DNA of 64,000 nucleotides, taken from Prorocentrum cordatum (taxonomy: Eukaryota; Sar; Dinophyceae; Prorocentrales; Prorocentraceae). The DNA is taken from assembly GCA_963575745.1 (NCBI GenBank), contig CAUYUJ010018476.1, forward strand, positions 1 to 64,000. The letters run 5' to 3'. How positions within the stretch are numbered: the first letter of the stretch is position 1; every line of letters starts with the position of its first letter. The position numbers and the translations under genes were made by a program. Under the pieces are notes generated by a model. It ran no database searches. It worked only from the letters and a program-made list of their open reading frames with translations, and was not told the DNA's origin. Of the stretch, positions 29,372-40,170 are shown piece after piece.

Positions 29372-29664
29372 TCGGCGGCGAGACCGGGTGGGAAGTGAGA
29401 AGGTGGGGCTTTCTCAGAAAGCTCGGAAGCCCCCCCGCCTTCTGAAAGATGTTCTGAGCCTTCCCCGAAGACAGGCAAGAACTCCTCAGAAAGCGCGAGG
29501 GCTTCTGAGAAGCCCCGCCGCCTTCTGAGAAGGCTTTCTCTAGGGGAACGAAGGGGGTCCAGCGCGGATCCAAGAAATTCCGCTCGGACCTGTGAGTTGT
29601 TGTGTTTACGTCATTATTTGTTCCTCTATTTTCCTTCTCATTTCCCACCCTCGCTCGCCGCCGA
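29372..29664. mobile_element. Family E inverted-repeat element, copy 1
   Basis: Terminal inverted repeats of 32 bp (28 matches): left TCGGCGGCGAG...GTGGGAAGTGAGAAGG (29372-29403), right its inverse at 29633-29664. The interior holds paired CTTCTGAGAAGCC palindromes and a family D right-end fragment. A smaller relative is at 47828-47974. Confidence 0.8.
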
Positions 29665-29770
29665 ACCAGAGAGCAGGGGTGTGGACGAGCGCCGAGAGCC
29701 CCCAGGTCGCCCGCGCGGGCGCGCAGGTGTGACTAATTATCTTGCACAGCTGTGCTCTAGAGCTCGGACA

Positions 29771-30720
29771 TCTTTATTTTCGTCGTGGTGGTTCGTCCCC
29801 CTCGGCCCCTCCCAGGGGGGGGGGGTGCAGGGGAGCTGGGGCTCAGGCTCAGCGGAGGGGCCGAGGGGGACGAACCACCACGACGAAAATAAAGGGTTCG
29901 GCGGCCCAGGGGGGCTGCCCTGGGAAGCCTGGACTGAGGGGCGGTTCCAAGGAGGGGTGGCCCAGGGGAGCTGAGGCTCAGGCTCAGGGAATCGCCCCTC
30001 CTTCCAGGCTTCCCAGGGCAGCCCCCCTGGGCCGCCGAACCCTTATTTTCGTCGTGGTGGTTCGTCCCCCTCGGCCCCTCCCCTGAGCCTGAGCCCCAGC
30101 TCCCCTGGGCCACCCCCCTTGGAACCGCCCCTCCGTCCAGGCTTCCCAGGGCAGCCCCCCTGGGCCGCCGAACCCTTTATTTTCGTCGTGGCCCCCCTCG
30201 GCCCCTCCCCTGAGCCTGAGCCCCAGCTCCAATGGGCCACCCCTCCTTGGGACCTCCCCTCCGTCCAGGCTTCCTAGGGCAGCCCCCCTGGGCCGCCGAA
30301 CCCTTTATTTTCGTCGTTGTGGTTCGTCCGCCTCGGCCCCTCCCCTGAGTCTGAGCCCCAGCTCCCCTGGACCACCCCCCTTGGGACCTCCCTTCCGTCC
30401 GTGCTTCCCAGGGCAGCCCCCCTGGCGCCGAACCCTTTATTTTCGTCGTGGTGGTTCGTCTCTCTCGGCCCCTCCCCTGAGCCTGAGCCCCAGCTCCCCT
30501 GGGCCACCCCCCCTTGGGACCTCCCCTCCGTCCAGGCTTTCCAGGGCAGCCCCCCTGGGCCGCCGAACACGTTATTTTCGTCGTGGCTCGTGGCTCGTGG
30601 TTGTTCGTCCCTCTCGCCCCCCCCCCCCTGAGCCTGAGCCTAAGCCCCAGCTCCCCTGAGCCACCCACCTATTGGAGCCTTCCTCCGTCCAGCCTTCCTC
30701 CGTCCAGGCTTCCCAGTCCT
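29771..30720. repeat. 130-bp tandem array with an inverted first unit
   Basis: TTATTTTCGTCGTGG recurs near 29771, 30042, 30178, 30308, 30438 and 30572. The intervening phrases CCTGAGCCTGAGCCCCAGC, GTCCAGGCTTCCCAGGGCAG and GGGCCGCCGAACCC keep fixed order. Between 29855 and 29985 one unit lies in the opposite orientation, making a large hairpin with its neighbours. The near multiple-of-three period explains the 160-codon minus frame at 30177-30668. Confidence 0.9.
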
Positions 30721-30760
30721 TCGCAGCTCCTTTGTGCAAGAGCCAGGGCACGCGTGCCAC

Positions 30761-30813
30761 TTGTTTTATTTTTCGTCCAAAATCCCCCTGTAGGGGGATA
30801 GGCCCGACTTAAT
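30761..30813 (+). mobile_element. Family B right-end fragment
   Basis: TTTTATTTTTCGTCCAAAAT, CCCCCTGTAGGGGG, then ATAGGCCCGACTTAAT, identical in plan to the right end at 35070-35122. Confidence 0.75.
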
Positions 30814-31583
30814 CAATCGAAGTGAGGCAAACTCGATCCCCTGTCTCCACCAAACCCCTGCAAACGGGGCGTCAGCAGACGGGCCAGATGCGAAATATTA
30901 GTTTTCGACGCTGTTTTGAAACACTGATCTGCCGAGCACAGGTGCGAGGTAGACCCCCCCCGCCCAGAGTCATGATGATGTGTCGATGTTTTTGTCGTCC
31001 CGATTTGGCACGCACTAGTGCGAGGCAAATGCCCTGTGACCCCGTTCTCGCTTGGAGAGGCCCCTTGGCTACCGCCCCGTTTACTAACGCCCCGTTTGCA
31101 AGAGTTTGGTACCAGCTCTCGGGTGTCCTCTGCGATCAGCCCCGACTGTAGGAGCGCGGTCCAGCCCGCTGCGCCGCAGCCTTGGCCCGACGTCTGTGCC
31201 GGCCAGTGCGCGAGCGGTTCCGTCTCGCGAGGTCGGCTTCGTCGTCGTAAGTCGCAGCGTCGTCGCAAGTCGCCGTCTGTCGTCCGCGGCGTCGTCGTCG
31301 TCATCTTTGCCGTCCTCGTCGTCGTTGTACGTCGCCGTCGGCGTCGTCGCCGTCCTGTTGGTCGGCATCGTCGACTTCTGCTGTCGGTTCTTCCTGGGGG
31401 CGGAGGCGCAGGGGGGGGACGGCTGGGGGCGGACAGCATTCCTCCACCTCCTCATCCACCTCCGCCTCTCCCTGCCCTGGGTTCCCGTCGTCGTCCGCAG
31501 CAGTGCGTTGTTTTTTCTTACATTCATTCTAGGACGCCGGCGGGTAGCCGCAGCCCAAGCCCACGCCGGGCGAGGAGCAGCAG
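30814..31583. other. No gene recognised; CGT-rich stretch
   Basis: 31225-31375 is a degenerate CGTCGT tract. 31160-31230 and neighbours are unique. 31390-31530 has a poly-G run and a CTCC-rich tract. No gene called. Confidence 0.5.
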
Positions 31584-31826
31584 ATGCACCACGTGCCCAT
31601 GGAGGACAGCCTGTCCGACGGTGTCGCCGCGATGCTGGACCCGTCCGGAAGGCAGGCGCTCCTCCAGCAACGTTTCTTGGCGAAGAACGCCTTCGGATAT
31701 TTGTCGACGGACATTCTGGCGGCCCAGGCGCACGCCGACGGGAAGGCCGTGCACCTGGACAAGGCTGCGGACCTGCTGTTGAATCGCCGTGCGGCCGAAC
31801 AGGCGTTGTTGGCGGTCTACGAGTAG
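31584..31826 (+). CDS. Small open frame, unknown function (80 codons)
   Basis: Not recognised. It starts ATG CAC CAC and reads MHHVPMEDSLSDG, ending AAEQALLAVYE at TAG. Unlike most frames in this window it has balanced amino-acid composition, no simple repeat, and a plausible helical, soluble profile (many Ala, Leu, Asp and Gln). It may be an exon or part of a decayed retroelement, because endonuclease-like remnants follow within 600 bp. The frame is also open upstream of the ATG, so the true start is uncertain. After the stop, a similar-quality stretch continues in another frame (31911-32202, beginning MPKHPPSSAVGELAQ). Low confidence that it is expressed. Confidence 0.3.
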   Translation: MHHVPMEDSLSDGVAAMLDPSGRQALLQQRFLAKNAFGYLSTDILAAQAHADGKAVHLDKAADLLLNRRAAEQALLAVYE

Positions 31827-32199
31827 CAGCAGCGCGTGCGCAAGCCCCGCCTGGAGTTGGACGAGTTTGTCGCAAAGGTGGCGCTTGCAATTGAAAAACG
31901 AGGAGGCTGAGATGCCGAAACATCCGCCGTCCTCGGCGGTCGGCGAGCTGGCACAGTGCGTCACACTCGCGAGTTTCGTTGTGTCGAAACTGCGCGGGGC
32001 AGACCTCGTGGCGGCTGTGGTGTTGCCACAACAGCTTCTGCGCAATATTATTTCGGACGCAACGGTTGCAAAACCGCCCTTGGCCGCTCCTCCACCGCCA
32101 AAGGCGGCGCCTGGGGCGGCCGCTTCCGTTGCCGATCGCGATGTAAGAGCTGAGGCTGCCTGCTGCTGGTGGCGCGCATGGCGCAGACGGCCTAGAAAT

Positions 32200-32990
32200 T
32201 GACCCTCCGTTGTTGTGCGAATCGAGTTCTGGAAGATTACGCCACGGCGGCCGCCACGGTGCCGTCGCAGGCTCATGCGTGCGGGCGGCCAGCCGTGTTT
32301 CGTCAAGGGCGGATCCCGATGATGTGGTACTCTGGCATCGTGCGGGGCGGCGTCGTACTTGGAGTCGGGGGTCGGGTTGGACAAGGCGATTTACGAGGCC
32401 CCGTGAGATCTCGCGCTCAGGTTGCGCGAGTTCGGCATGCCATGCGTCGTGGGCGGCAATTTCATGCGATCGAGGCCGAGTTGGCGGAGCTCGGCATCCC
32501 CAGGTGGTTCGGCGCGTTGTGGTGTGTGCCGAGACGATGCAGCCGACCTGCGCGCAGTTGGGGCGCTAGGTCGACGTGTTTCTGGTGGCAAAAAACCACG
32601 CGCGACGGGCGTCGAGGTGGTGCGCGGGTTGTCCGTGCATCCGCATCGCACAGCTGCATTGGCCATCGCTGCGGCCGGCGCCCAGCTTTGGATTCGCATC
32701 CTGGACTTGCCGAAGCCGCGCCTGATCGAAAGGTCTACCGGGCGCTGTGGACCGCGTTGGAAAGCGGCCGCTGGCGACGTGCTTGAGCGGCTCGACCATG
32801 TCAGGCGCGGCCACGGGGTGCTCCTCGGGCGCCACGGCTTCGAATTCGGCAAAATGTTCCAAGGGTTGCGCTTCGGCGACTGCCTCGGGCCCCCCCCCCC
32901 GCGGCCCCCGACGACTTGCGCCGCGCGCAAAATCCACAAGCTCTGCAAGATTTCAATGCACTTCTGGTCCCGGGGCTGCCCGGCGGGCCC
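32200..32990 (+). pseudogene. Possible decayed LINE endonuclease-like sequence
   Basis: Plus-strand pieces in shifting frames read like parts of an apurinic-type endonuclease (EEP fold) of a non-LTR retrotransposon: FGMPCVVGGNFM resembles the GGDFN motif with Asp changed to Asn; about 120 bp later VDVFLVAKNHAR fits the region before the last catalytic His; and SVHPHRTAALAI could be the HxP/HRPV segment. Frameshifts are needed between these pieces and no full frame exists, so any protein is dead. It might equally be another GC-rich decayed gene. The small frame at 31584-31826 lies just upstream. Confidence 0.3.
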
Positions 32991-33510
32991 GGCGGCCTGG
33001 GACCATCCGCCGTTCCTTGAGAATTTAGCCTTATCTTAATTGGGCTTCTTCAAACAAATAGTAGCCTGGACACGGCCGTCCGTGTGAATTAGTTGTCCTC
33101 GCAAATCAAGGGCAGAGGTTTCTTTCGCCGCTCTATCGCGCACGCCAAGAGAGCCCTCTCGCGATCTGTGTGTGGGTTTTGTCGCAGACGAGGTTGTGCC
33201 AGCATGGCCCATCTTAGCCCCCCCCCCTCCTCCCCCTCTCTGGTCCCTCCTCTCGGCGTCTCTTCGACGGGAGACGTCGCCCTCTCTGCCGTCGTCCCTC
33301 CACTGGGGCGCCAGGAAGCGGCTGCGCCCCCCCCCCCCCGACGTTCAGCGCACGGCGCGGGCTGCGCGCGGATCCACGCGGCGAAGACGACGCCGACGGT
33401 TTTGCGGGCGCGCCCCCGCGGCCGCTCGGGCTGCGGCTCGCTTACACCAGGACTCGTGAACCCCAGGACCTCTCCCGAGAAGGCCGTGGCGGCAATTCTG
33501 GACTCTCCTC

Positions 33511-33640
33511 GGCATCGCTCGGACGTGCGCATGTTCTTTCTCGGCGAGAACCGTCGAGGACCATCCTGGACCGTCGAGCAAAAAAAAAGCACGCACGAAA
33601 CCAACACATGCAAAAGACATGGACGTCCGAGCGACGGCAA
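33511..33640. mobile_element. Family A MITE-like element, copy 4
   Basis: Ends GGCATCGCTCGGACGTG and GACGTCCGAGCGACGGC, with the usual interior (CTCGGCGAGAACC, AGCACGCACGAAACC). 32991-33510 is unassigned. Confidence 0.8.
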
Positions 33641-33790
33641 GCTCTAGGCGCAGGCCCAGCGGCGGGGGGAGCCGCCAGCGACAGGCCCGACCGCCGCGGC
33701 GCGAGGCGCGCCCGATTTTTGCCGCGCCGCGCGCGCTGCCGGGAGCGGCCGAGCGCCGAGAGTCCCGGGCCGCCGCGGCAGGTCTGTGGC

Positions 33791-33953
33791 CAGGAGGGGG
33801 AGCAAGAACACAGACACAGGGAATCGTCGATCTCCTAGAACATGTGGGAACATCCCGGCAGGGGGGGGGGAAGACAAAAAAACCCGAACTCTGGAACAAG
33901 ATCGGGAATCTTGTTGCTTGTGTGAATTTGTTTGGTCGTCCCTGGGCCCCTTC
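33791..33953 (+). mobile_element. Family C short repeat, copy 3
   Basis: Begins CAGGAGGGGGAGCAAGAACA, then GGAATCGTCGATCTCC, ends CCCTGGGCCCCTTCATT. A poly-G expansion sits in the middle (33859-33870). Confidence 0.75.
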
Positions 33954-34948
33954 ATTCAGAGCGTGAATTACCTACCCCGCTTTCGCTTCCAGGCAAAACC
34001 AAGCCATACCACGCGCCTCCTCGTCAAGCGGCCTGATCAGTACAGGCTGCAATTTGGCATCGTTTGGTATCTCTTGGAAGCGAGGGTGGTCAAAAGCGAG
34101 GGAGGTTTGGTTTCCACCTATTCATCTGGATCGAATTCCTGAGTTCGGGCCGGGCATCTCGGAAATCAGCGACGACAGAAAGGATGGCATTGCCAAGAGG
34201 CGACATCGCGGCGCGACGACGCAGGGGACGGACGCGAAGGAACACCGCGGACGGGAGAGGGGAGGAGGCGGGGGAAAGCATCCGGGGGGCAGGAGCGGAG
34301 AGCTCGGAGGCTCACGCCCCACCAGCGCAGGAGGGGCGCCGAAGGGGGGACGAGGACTTGTGTTTTCAGAGCTCCCCGCGCGGCCGCGACGCCGAGCCCT
34401 TCGCGCTCCAGCGCGCTGCCGCGACGCTCGTCGAAGCTTCGGGCGAATCGCTGAACCTTCGGCCCACTCGAATCGCTGTGGGGCGCACGCGCCCCCCCCG
34501 GGCGGGACGCGCGTTGTCGCACCGCTCGCCAGCGCGTGCTTTCCCGAGCGGGGCCCCCTGGGGGCCGTGCGGGCGCGTTCGGAAGCCGTGCGGGGGGGTG
34601 ATCCGTGCGCGCCGTCGTCGGGCCCTCTCGGAGGCTTCGGGTCCGCCATGGACCGACTCGGGATCCTCCTTGGACCGTCTTCGGCTCATCTCGGAACTCT
34701 CTTGGGCTGCCCGGAGGCCCTCGTGGCGCCCTCGCGGTTCGTACTGAGGCCACCCCTGGAGGTTTCTTCGGCCGCCTGGAGCCCTCTCAAGCCCGGAAGA
34801 GTAGGAATGCTAGCAGAGGCCCGCGCAAGACAGTCAGTGAAGTTGTCCCCCCTGGAGTCTTGCGCTGGAAGTTGTTTCGCTTCGAGACCTTTTGGGGCTG
34901 CCCAGGAAGCCTTTTGGGCCGTTGTGGGGCCATCTTGGGCAATTTGGG
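33954..34948. other. No gene recognised
   Basis: GC-rich; a plus frame of 227 codons (34064-34747) is Arg/Ala/Gly-rich with no domain and no stop-poor partner on other evidence. 34660-34948 carries CTTGGG-type phased motifs. Confidence 0.45.
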
Positions 34949-34957
34949 GACTATATC
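34949..34957 (+). repeat. Left target-site duplication of family B copy
   Basis: GACTATATC, identical to 35123-35131 and directly outside the element. Confidence 0.85.
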
Positions 34958-35122
34958 TAAGTCGGGCCTGTCCCTCTACAGGGGGACTACGTATTCAAAA
35001 ATAGTAAAAAAATCTGGGGACTATTGTTGGAGTGTTTTTGGGCAGCTTTTGAGCATTTGTTGAGTACTTTTTATTTTTCGTCCAAAAGTCCCCCTGTAGG
35101 GGGACGCGCCCGACCGAACTAA
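34958..35122. mobile_element. Family B MITE, complete copy with 9-bp target duplication
   Basis: 165 bp. Left end TAAGTCGGGCCTGTCCC then TCTACAGGGGGACTACG; right end TCCCCCTGTAGGGGGACG then CGCCCGACCGAACTAA. Interior AT-rich (TATTCAAAAATAG, TTTGTTGAGTACTTTTTA). Bounded by GACTATATC on both sides. Non-coding, so it would need a transposase from elsewhere. A 9-bp duplication is typical of several cut-and-paste superfamilies (for example Mutator 9-11 bp), but I do not assign one. Confidence 0.88.
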
Positions 35123-35131
35123 GACTATATC
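35123..35131 (+). repeat. Right target-site duplication of family B copy
   Basis: GACTATATC, identical to 34949-34957. Confidence 0.85.
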
Positions 35132-35494
35132 GGGCCGCCTTGGAGGCCATTATAGCGGCCTGGGTGGCCTGCCTGGGCCGTCTTGGAGACCATCCCGGGC
35201 ATCCCGGAAGCCTTGTAGTTTGGCAGAAAAGCACCTGGACGCCCAAGGAGCTTCGGGAGAGAGGGGGGGAACGATGGCAGCATGATGCGACGAGGGGAGG
35301 GGGGGTGGTTGTTCTGCAGAAGCTGTGCCAGATAGCGCGGCAAGTTGGAGCAGAGGTGCGAGCCGCCAGGAAACGAGCGCCCCCGATCGCGGAATCGTCG
35401 ATACTTCCATGCCCTAGGACTGGGTTCTTGTTCGTATTTTGACGCCTCCACCTCCTTACCCCTCCCTTCCGTCGCCTCCTTCCCCTGCGGTACT

Positions 35495-35800
35495 CAGACT
35501 TATTCGTATTCAGGCGCACTCACACCTGACGTGGGTTCTGATGCTCAGACCCACCCACCCAAATTCACTTACAGACTCATTCGCAAACACTCATAGTCAT
35601 ATTCATATCCTATTGTCGGATTCACCCACGTTCATATGCACTCACACTCAGGCGCAGTGACCCTCGGACTGACTTCTGCTCGGATTCAACTAACACCCAG
35701 ACGCATTAGAACTCAGCAGCTTCACGCTCACTGATAGATAGTCCCACTGACCCACAGGTTCACGGCACTCGGACTCACTGAGTCTGGTCCACCGCAATAA
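35495..35800 (+). repeat. Degenerate ACTCA / CAGACTCA tract, second copy
   Basis: Imperfect CTCAGACTTATTCGTATTC-type repeats, the same style as 1265-1645 and in the same position relative to the satellite that follows. 35132-35494 is otherwise unassigned. Confidence 0.7.
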
Positions 35801-35857
35801 AGCATGCGTAGCATTTGGGAGTCCAGAGGAGGAATTGGCAGGCGGTCGGACATTCGC

Positions 35858-37075
35858 CCGTTCGCGTCCAATTTGTGGTGATGTCACAGACGGTTTGCCT
35901 GCGTGGTTGCCCAGACTCTTTTCCTTCGGCAGCGCCATGGCCACCGCTCTATAGGACGCGTAGCACGTGAGTCCCCCAGAGGAGGAGCACAAGGTGTATG
36001 ACACAGGCCCGTTCACGGCCAGAGCGTGGGGATGTTGCAGGCGGTTTGCATGATTCGGCGCCCAAGGCTTCTATTGCAGGGGTCCGACGCCCGCCGCGAT
36101 TTAGCAGACATAGACGTCGGGCATCCTGGGGAGGAACCGCCGAGAGGTAGGCACTCGCCCGTTCGCAGCCAGATTGTGGGGTGTGCCTGTTCGGGGGCCC
36201 CGTATTTCTTTGTTTGCGAACGCCCCATGACCACCGCGAGATAGCAGGCGTGGCAGTTCGGCACCCCGAGGAGGAGCCGCCAGAGGTGGTAGCATGTCAT
36301 CGTTCGCAACCCCAAAAAAGTGGAGGCGTCTCAGGCGGTTTGCGCTTTGTGGCGCCCCGCATCTGTTCTCTTCGGAGAGTTCCGTGAACACCGCGACGCT
36401 GCAGACACGGCACCCGGGCATCCCAAGGGTGGCCGCCAGAGGTGGTTTCATGTCCCCGTTCGAGGCCAGGGTTTGAGGATCTCACAGTCGGTTTGCCTGT
36501 GTGATTGCTTTGGTCCCTCCTCTTGCTGTAGCCCCATGACCACCGCGCTCTAGCAGGCGTCGCACTTGGACACCCCAAGGAGGGACCGCCAGGGGGTATG
36601 AGACAGGCCCATTCGCGCCCAGATTGCGGCAATGGCTCAGGCGCTTTGTTTCTGTGGGTTTCATGTGTTTCTCTTGTTTGACTGTCCCATGATCATTGCG
36701 ATATAGCAGACATGTCAGATGGGCCCCCCAAGGAGAAGCCGCCAGGGGCATGACAATTGCTCGATCGAGGCCAGAGTGTGGGGACGTCTCGGGCGAGGCG
36801 CCCGCTTGGCGTCGTCGACTCCCCTGCTTGCAGATGAGATCGCGCGGACGCCTCGAGCGAGGCGCCTGTCTTAGCACCCCCGCGCGGGGGGACCGCCAAC
36901 GGGCGGGACACTCGCCCGCTCACGGCCGGGCTGTGGGGATGCCCAGGGCGAGAGGCGCTCGTTTTGTACCTCCGACGACTGTGCATTCGGAGCTCCAGGA
37001 TCACCACGACGCAGCAGGCTCAGGACCTCTCGCGCACGCTCCCGCTCACAGTGGGAAGCGCCAGGACACGAGGCG
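35858..37075 (+). repeat. Diverged 152-bp satellite array, about 8 units
   Basis: Anchors corresponding to CCCGTTCGCGGCCAG lie near 35858, 36008, 36158, 36300, 36455, 36608, 36758 and 36915, spaced 142-157 bp. Units keep the order CCGCCAGAGGTGG, GTTCGNGGCCAG, GTGGGGATG, CAGGCGGTTTGC seen in the first array but differ strongly from each other, so this is an older array than 1654-3016. Confidence 0.85.
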
Positions 37076-37184
37076 CACGTGTGAGGAAGAGCGGCCTCCC
37101 TGCGGACGCCAGGAGGGGGGGATGGGGGGGTCGAACGAAAGGCTTCGGAAGCAACTCATGGGAGCCCGCTATACCCTCTCAATT

Positions 37185-37330
37185 CCGTCTTTAGCGTCGA
37201 CTAAGCGTTTGGGAGTCGATGAGGTAGCGCCGGCCTAGCGTCGGCTAGCGTCTATTCACGTCGCTTTAGCGTCGATGATGGTCGATTGATGGTCGATTCA
37301 GCATCGATTAGCGTCGATTCGCAGGAGCCG
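37185..37330. repeat. TAGCGTCGATT degenerate repeat
   Basis: Imperfect copies of TAGCGTCGATT and GGTCGATTGAT. Followed at 37340-37540 by GGGGGGTCGAA-type repeats that resemble 38400-38490 (GGGGGGGCAGGTTCGAACC). Confidence 0.7.
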
Positions 37331-37574
37331 ACAAGATGGTACTGGAGGCTCCCATGATTTGCCACCGAGAGGGGGCGGGCCCCCCCTGAATTCCAACGGG
37401 GGCGGGGCCCTGAGTTGCAAGAGGGGGGGGGTCGAAGCCGACAGGGGGGAGCCCTCTTCTCACGGGAAGGGGGGGGTCGAACCGTTCAGCCCCTCTCCCC
37501 TTGAGAACTGCAAGGGGCGGGGTCGAAGCGGCTCTCCCCATTTTTCGCCAACGGCAAACCACGACGGCGAGAAA

Positions 37575-37790
37575 GGTGACGACGCCGACGACGACAGCGA
37601 CGACGACTACGACGCCGCCGACGACGACGACGACGACGACGACAACCACGACCACGACGACGACGACGGCGGCGGCGGCGGCGATGACGACGACGACGAC
37701 GACGACGAACGACGCACAACGACGATGACGACGTCGCGACGACGCCGCCGCCGACGATGACGACGACGACGACGGCGACGGAGTACAAGT
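37575..37790. repeat. GAC/GCC microsatellite
   Basis: Imperfect GAC triplets throughout, with GCG and CGC variants. No gene. Confidence 0.95.
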
Positions 37791-37819
37791 CGATGGTCTT
37801 CAGCTGCTACGGCCGATTC

Positions 37820-38235
37820 TAAGAAAAGCCTGGGTATGGTAGAGTAGATGTAGAGTAGGTTAGGGCAGGGTATGGTAGAATAGGGTCGAGTAGAGCAGAG
37901 TATAATAGAGAAGGCTAGATTGTAGAGTAGAGTCGGGCATAACAGAGTCAAGCAGAGTAGACCAGATAAGAGCTGAGCAAAGTGGAGCAGGCGAGAGTAG
38001 AGTGGGAGCATATTGGGAGTAGGGTAGAGTAAAAGTAGAGAACGGTAGGAGTACGAGTAGGAGTAGGAGTCGAGTAGAGAGTCGAGTACAGCAGAGTAGA
38101 GCAGAGTAGAGAAGGATAGAGTAGATTAGGGTATGCAGGGTAGGATAGAGTATATCAAATTATACTCGAGCAGAGCAGGGTTAGTGGTAGAGTAGAGTTG
38201 GGTATAGTAGAGTCGAGTGGCGTAGAGCCCCCCCA
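37820..38235. repeat. GTAGAGTAGG degenerate repeat
   Basis: About 400 bp of imperfect GTAGA / GTAGG pentamers (AGAGTAGAGTCG and similar), then AGTCCAGTC-type repeats to 38310. Confidence 0.85.
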
Positions 38236-38502
38236 GCCAGTCCAGTCTACTCCTATCCAGTCCTGTCCAGCCCTGTCCAGTCTACTTCAGTCCACTCTCC
38301 GGTCCACTCAATGTCAGCTTGCTGATGTAGTTGGGCTGATGTTTCGAGAGTGATGTAATGTTTATGTTGCGTGTTTAGCCGTCTGCTGTCTTTCGCCGTC
38401 GTTGTCGCCCTTGCAATCCAGAAGGGGGGGGCAGGTTCGAACCCCACCCCCAGCAATTCAAGGGGGTTGGGGACTGGTTCGACCCGCCCCACCCTTGCAT
38501 AC

Positions 38503-38665
38503 GCTTAAGTCGGGCAGGTCCGTCTACAGGAGGAATATTCCAGAAATGTCGAGAACATATGGGGACGATTTCTCGTGCTCTGTTGACCACTGTTGACTAT
38601 CATTTGACTTTGTTTGAATGTGTTTTCGAAGTCCGCCTGCAGGAGGACATGCCCGACCGAAGCCT
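38503..38665. mobile_element. Family B MITE-like element, copy
   Basis: Left end CTTAAGTCGGGCAGGTCCGT then CTACAGGAGGAATATTCC; right end GTCCGCCTGCAGGAGGACAT then GCCCGACC. No clear target duplication. Confidence 0.78.
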
Positions 38666-38859
38666 AGGCTGGGGGGGGGGGGGGGGGCAGTTGGGGAGAC
38701 CGACGTCTGGGGGGGGGGCAGGGGGGCGAGCGGTTTTCAGGGCACGCTAGATCTGCTTTTGGGGCAAGGGGGGGCGGCGCGGGTCCCCCCTGTGCCCAGA
38801 TGCTCTCCATGGTGAGCGTGCACGAGACGCGAACCCTCACACGTGACCCTTCTCCACTG

Positions 38860-39205
38860 CCGCCTCCTCCTCCTCCTCCTCCTCCTCCTCCACTGCCGCC
38901 TCCTCCTCCTCCTCCTCGACCCCCGCGTCGAGTATGTGCCCTGCCTTCGCCCGCTACCGTCGAGGCCGACAGCAAGGACGTTCAGCTTTCCGAGGGCGCC
39001 GCTGCATCCTGACATCTTGGGTCCATCCTGAACCACTCTCGATGGCCAGCCCCGCCTGAAAAAGCCCTGGCATGTGCGTCCAAAGCCCTTGCCCCCTTAT
39101 CACGCATCCTTGCTATCAGTCTTGATTGTACGACGACGACGACGACGAAGACGCCGGCCGACGACGAAGAGGCCGGCCGACGACGAGGACGACGAAGACG
39201 ACAAA
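38860..39205. repeat. CCT microsatellite pair and GAC microsatellite
   Basis: CCTCCT blocks joined by CACTGCCG at 38865-38920, and GACGAC triplets at 39130-39205. The phrase CGACCCCCGCGTCGAGTATG TGCCCT follows the first and GCCTCGGATATGTGCTCTTC the second, a hint of an old duplication. Confidence 0.85.
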
Positions 39206-39416
39206 GGTTCTCCGCCTCGGATATGTGCTCTTCTTCGTCCGCTAACTTCCCCTTGCCTCACCGAACGCGTGTCACTACTCGCAAAGCGCCGACTCGCAAA
39301 CGTCCGACGCAGACACGTGCTTGCCCCGATGTCGCAGCTCTGAGATCCCCCACGGCGTATCCGGGCCGTTTGCGAGTAGTTACTCTTGCGAGTCGTGGTA
39401 CGCGCTCGTCTATTGT

Positions 39417-39577
39417 CAGGAGAGGAAAAAACACACGGACACAATTAATCGTCGACTCCCTAGAAAATATGGGAAAATATTGGAATTGGGCGGGAAGACG
39501 ACAACCCGAAAAATATTGGAAAATATGGGGGATATTTTTATTTGTGTGTATTTATTTGTGTGTCACAGGGCCCCTTC
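39417..39577 (+). mobile_element. Family C short repeat, copy 4
   Basis: CAGGAGAGGAAAAAACACAC, TTAATCGTCGACTCCC, GAAGACGACAACCCG, TTTTTATTTGTGTGTATTT, ending CACAGGGCCCCTTC. Longest AT-rich version in the window. Confidence 0.8.
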
Positions 39578-39764
39578 ATATTGCCGCAACTTCCCCCGGC
39601 CTTCCGCAGCCGCCTCGGCTCGGGGGCCCCTCGGCCCGCGGCAGGCCGGAGCCCACCTCCGTCGGCGGGGGGGGGCGTCTGGGCGTGTGGCGGGCGGCAG
39701 GGATGCCCAAGGCGGGCGGGCCCCAAGCGCGCAGGGGAGCCTGCACGGGCCGCTCGCCATCGTC

Positions 39765-40170
39765 GTCGTCGTCGTCGTCGCCGCCGCCGTTGTTGTCGTC
39801 TGCCCTCCCTCCTCCCTCCTCTTCCATTCGCCCTCCCTCCTCCCTCCCTCCTCCATCCGCCCTGCCTCCTGCCCTCCTTCTCCATTCGCCCACCCTCCTC
39901 CCTCCTTCTCGGTCCTCCTGCGTCGGCACTCCCTCCCCCCCCAGGCCTCCCGCCAGTAGTGCGAGGGGGAGATGGAGGAGAGTGGGGGGATCGTGAGAGG
40001 GAGGTGAGGAGGGGGAGGGGGGGGAGGAGAAAGGTGATGGGGAGGTGGCGGATATTGGGGTTGCGATCAGGAGGGGGAGGAGGAGGAGGAAGAAGAAGAG
40101 GAGGAGGAGGAGGAGGAGGAGGAGGAGGAGGAAGAGGAGGATGAAGAGGAGGAGGAGGAGGGGGGTGAGG
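39765..40170. repeat. CGT, CTCC and AGG microsatellites
   Basis: CGT block at 39765-39800, CCTCCCTCCT and CCATTCGCCC repeats at 39805-39945, then AGG/GGAGG from 39965 to 40170. Confidence 0.9.

Noticed and set aside
38430-38450. B-box-like GGTTCGAACC suggesting a tRNA or tRNA-derived repeat
   Set aside because: It lies in GGGGGGTTCGAA-type simple repeats, with no A box or cloverleaf around it.
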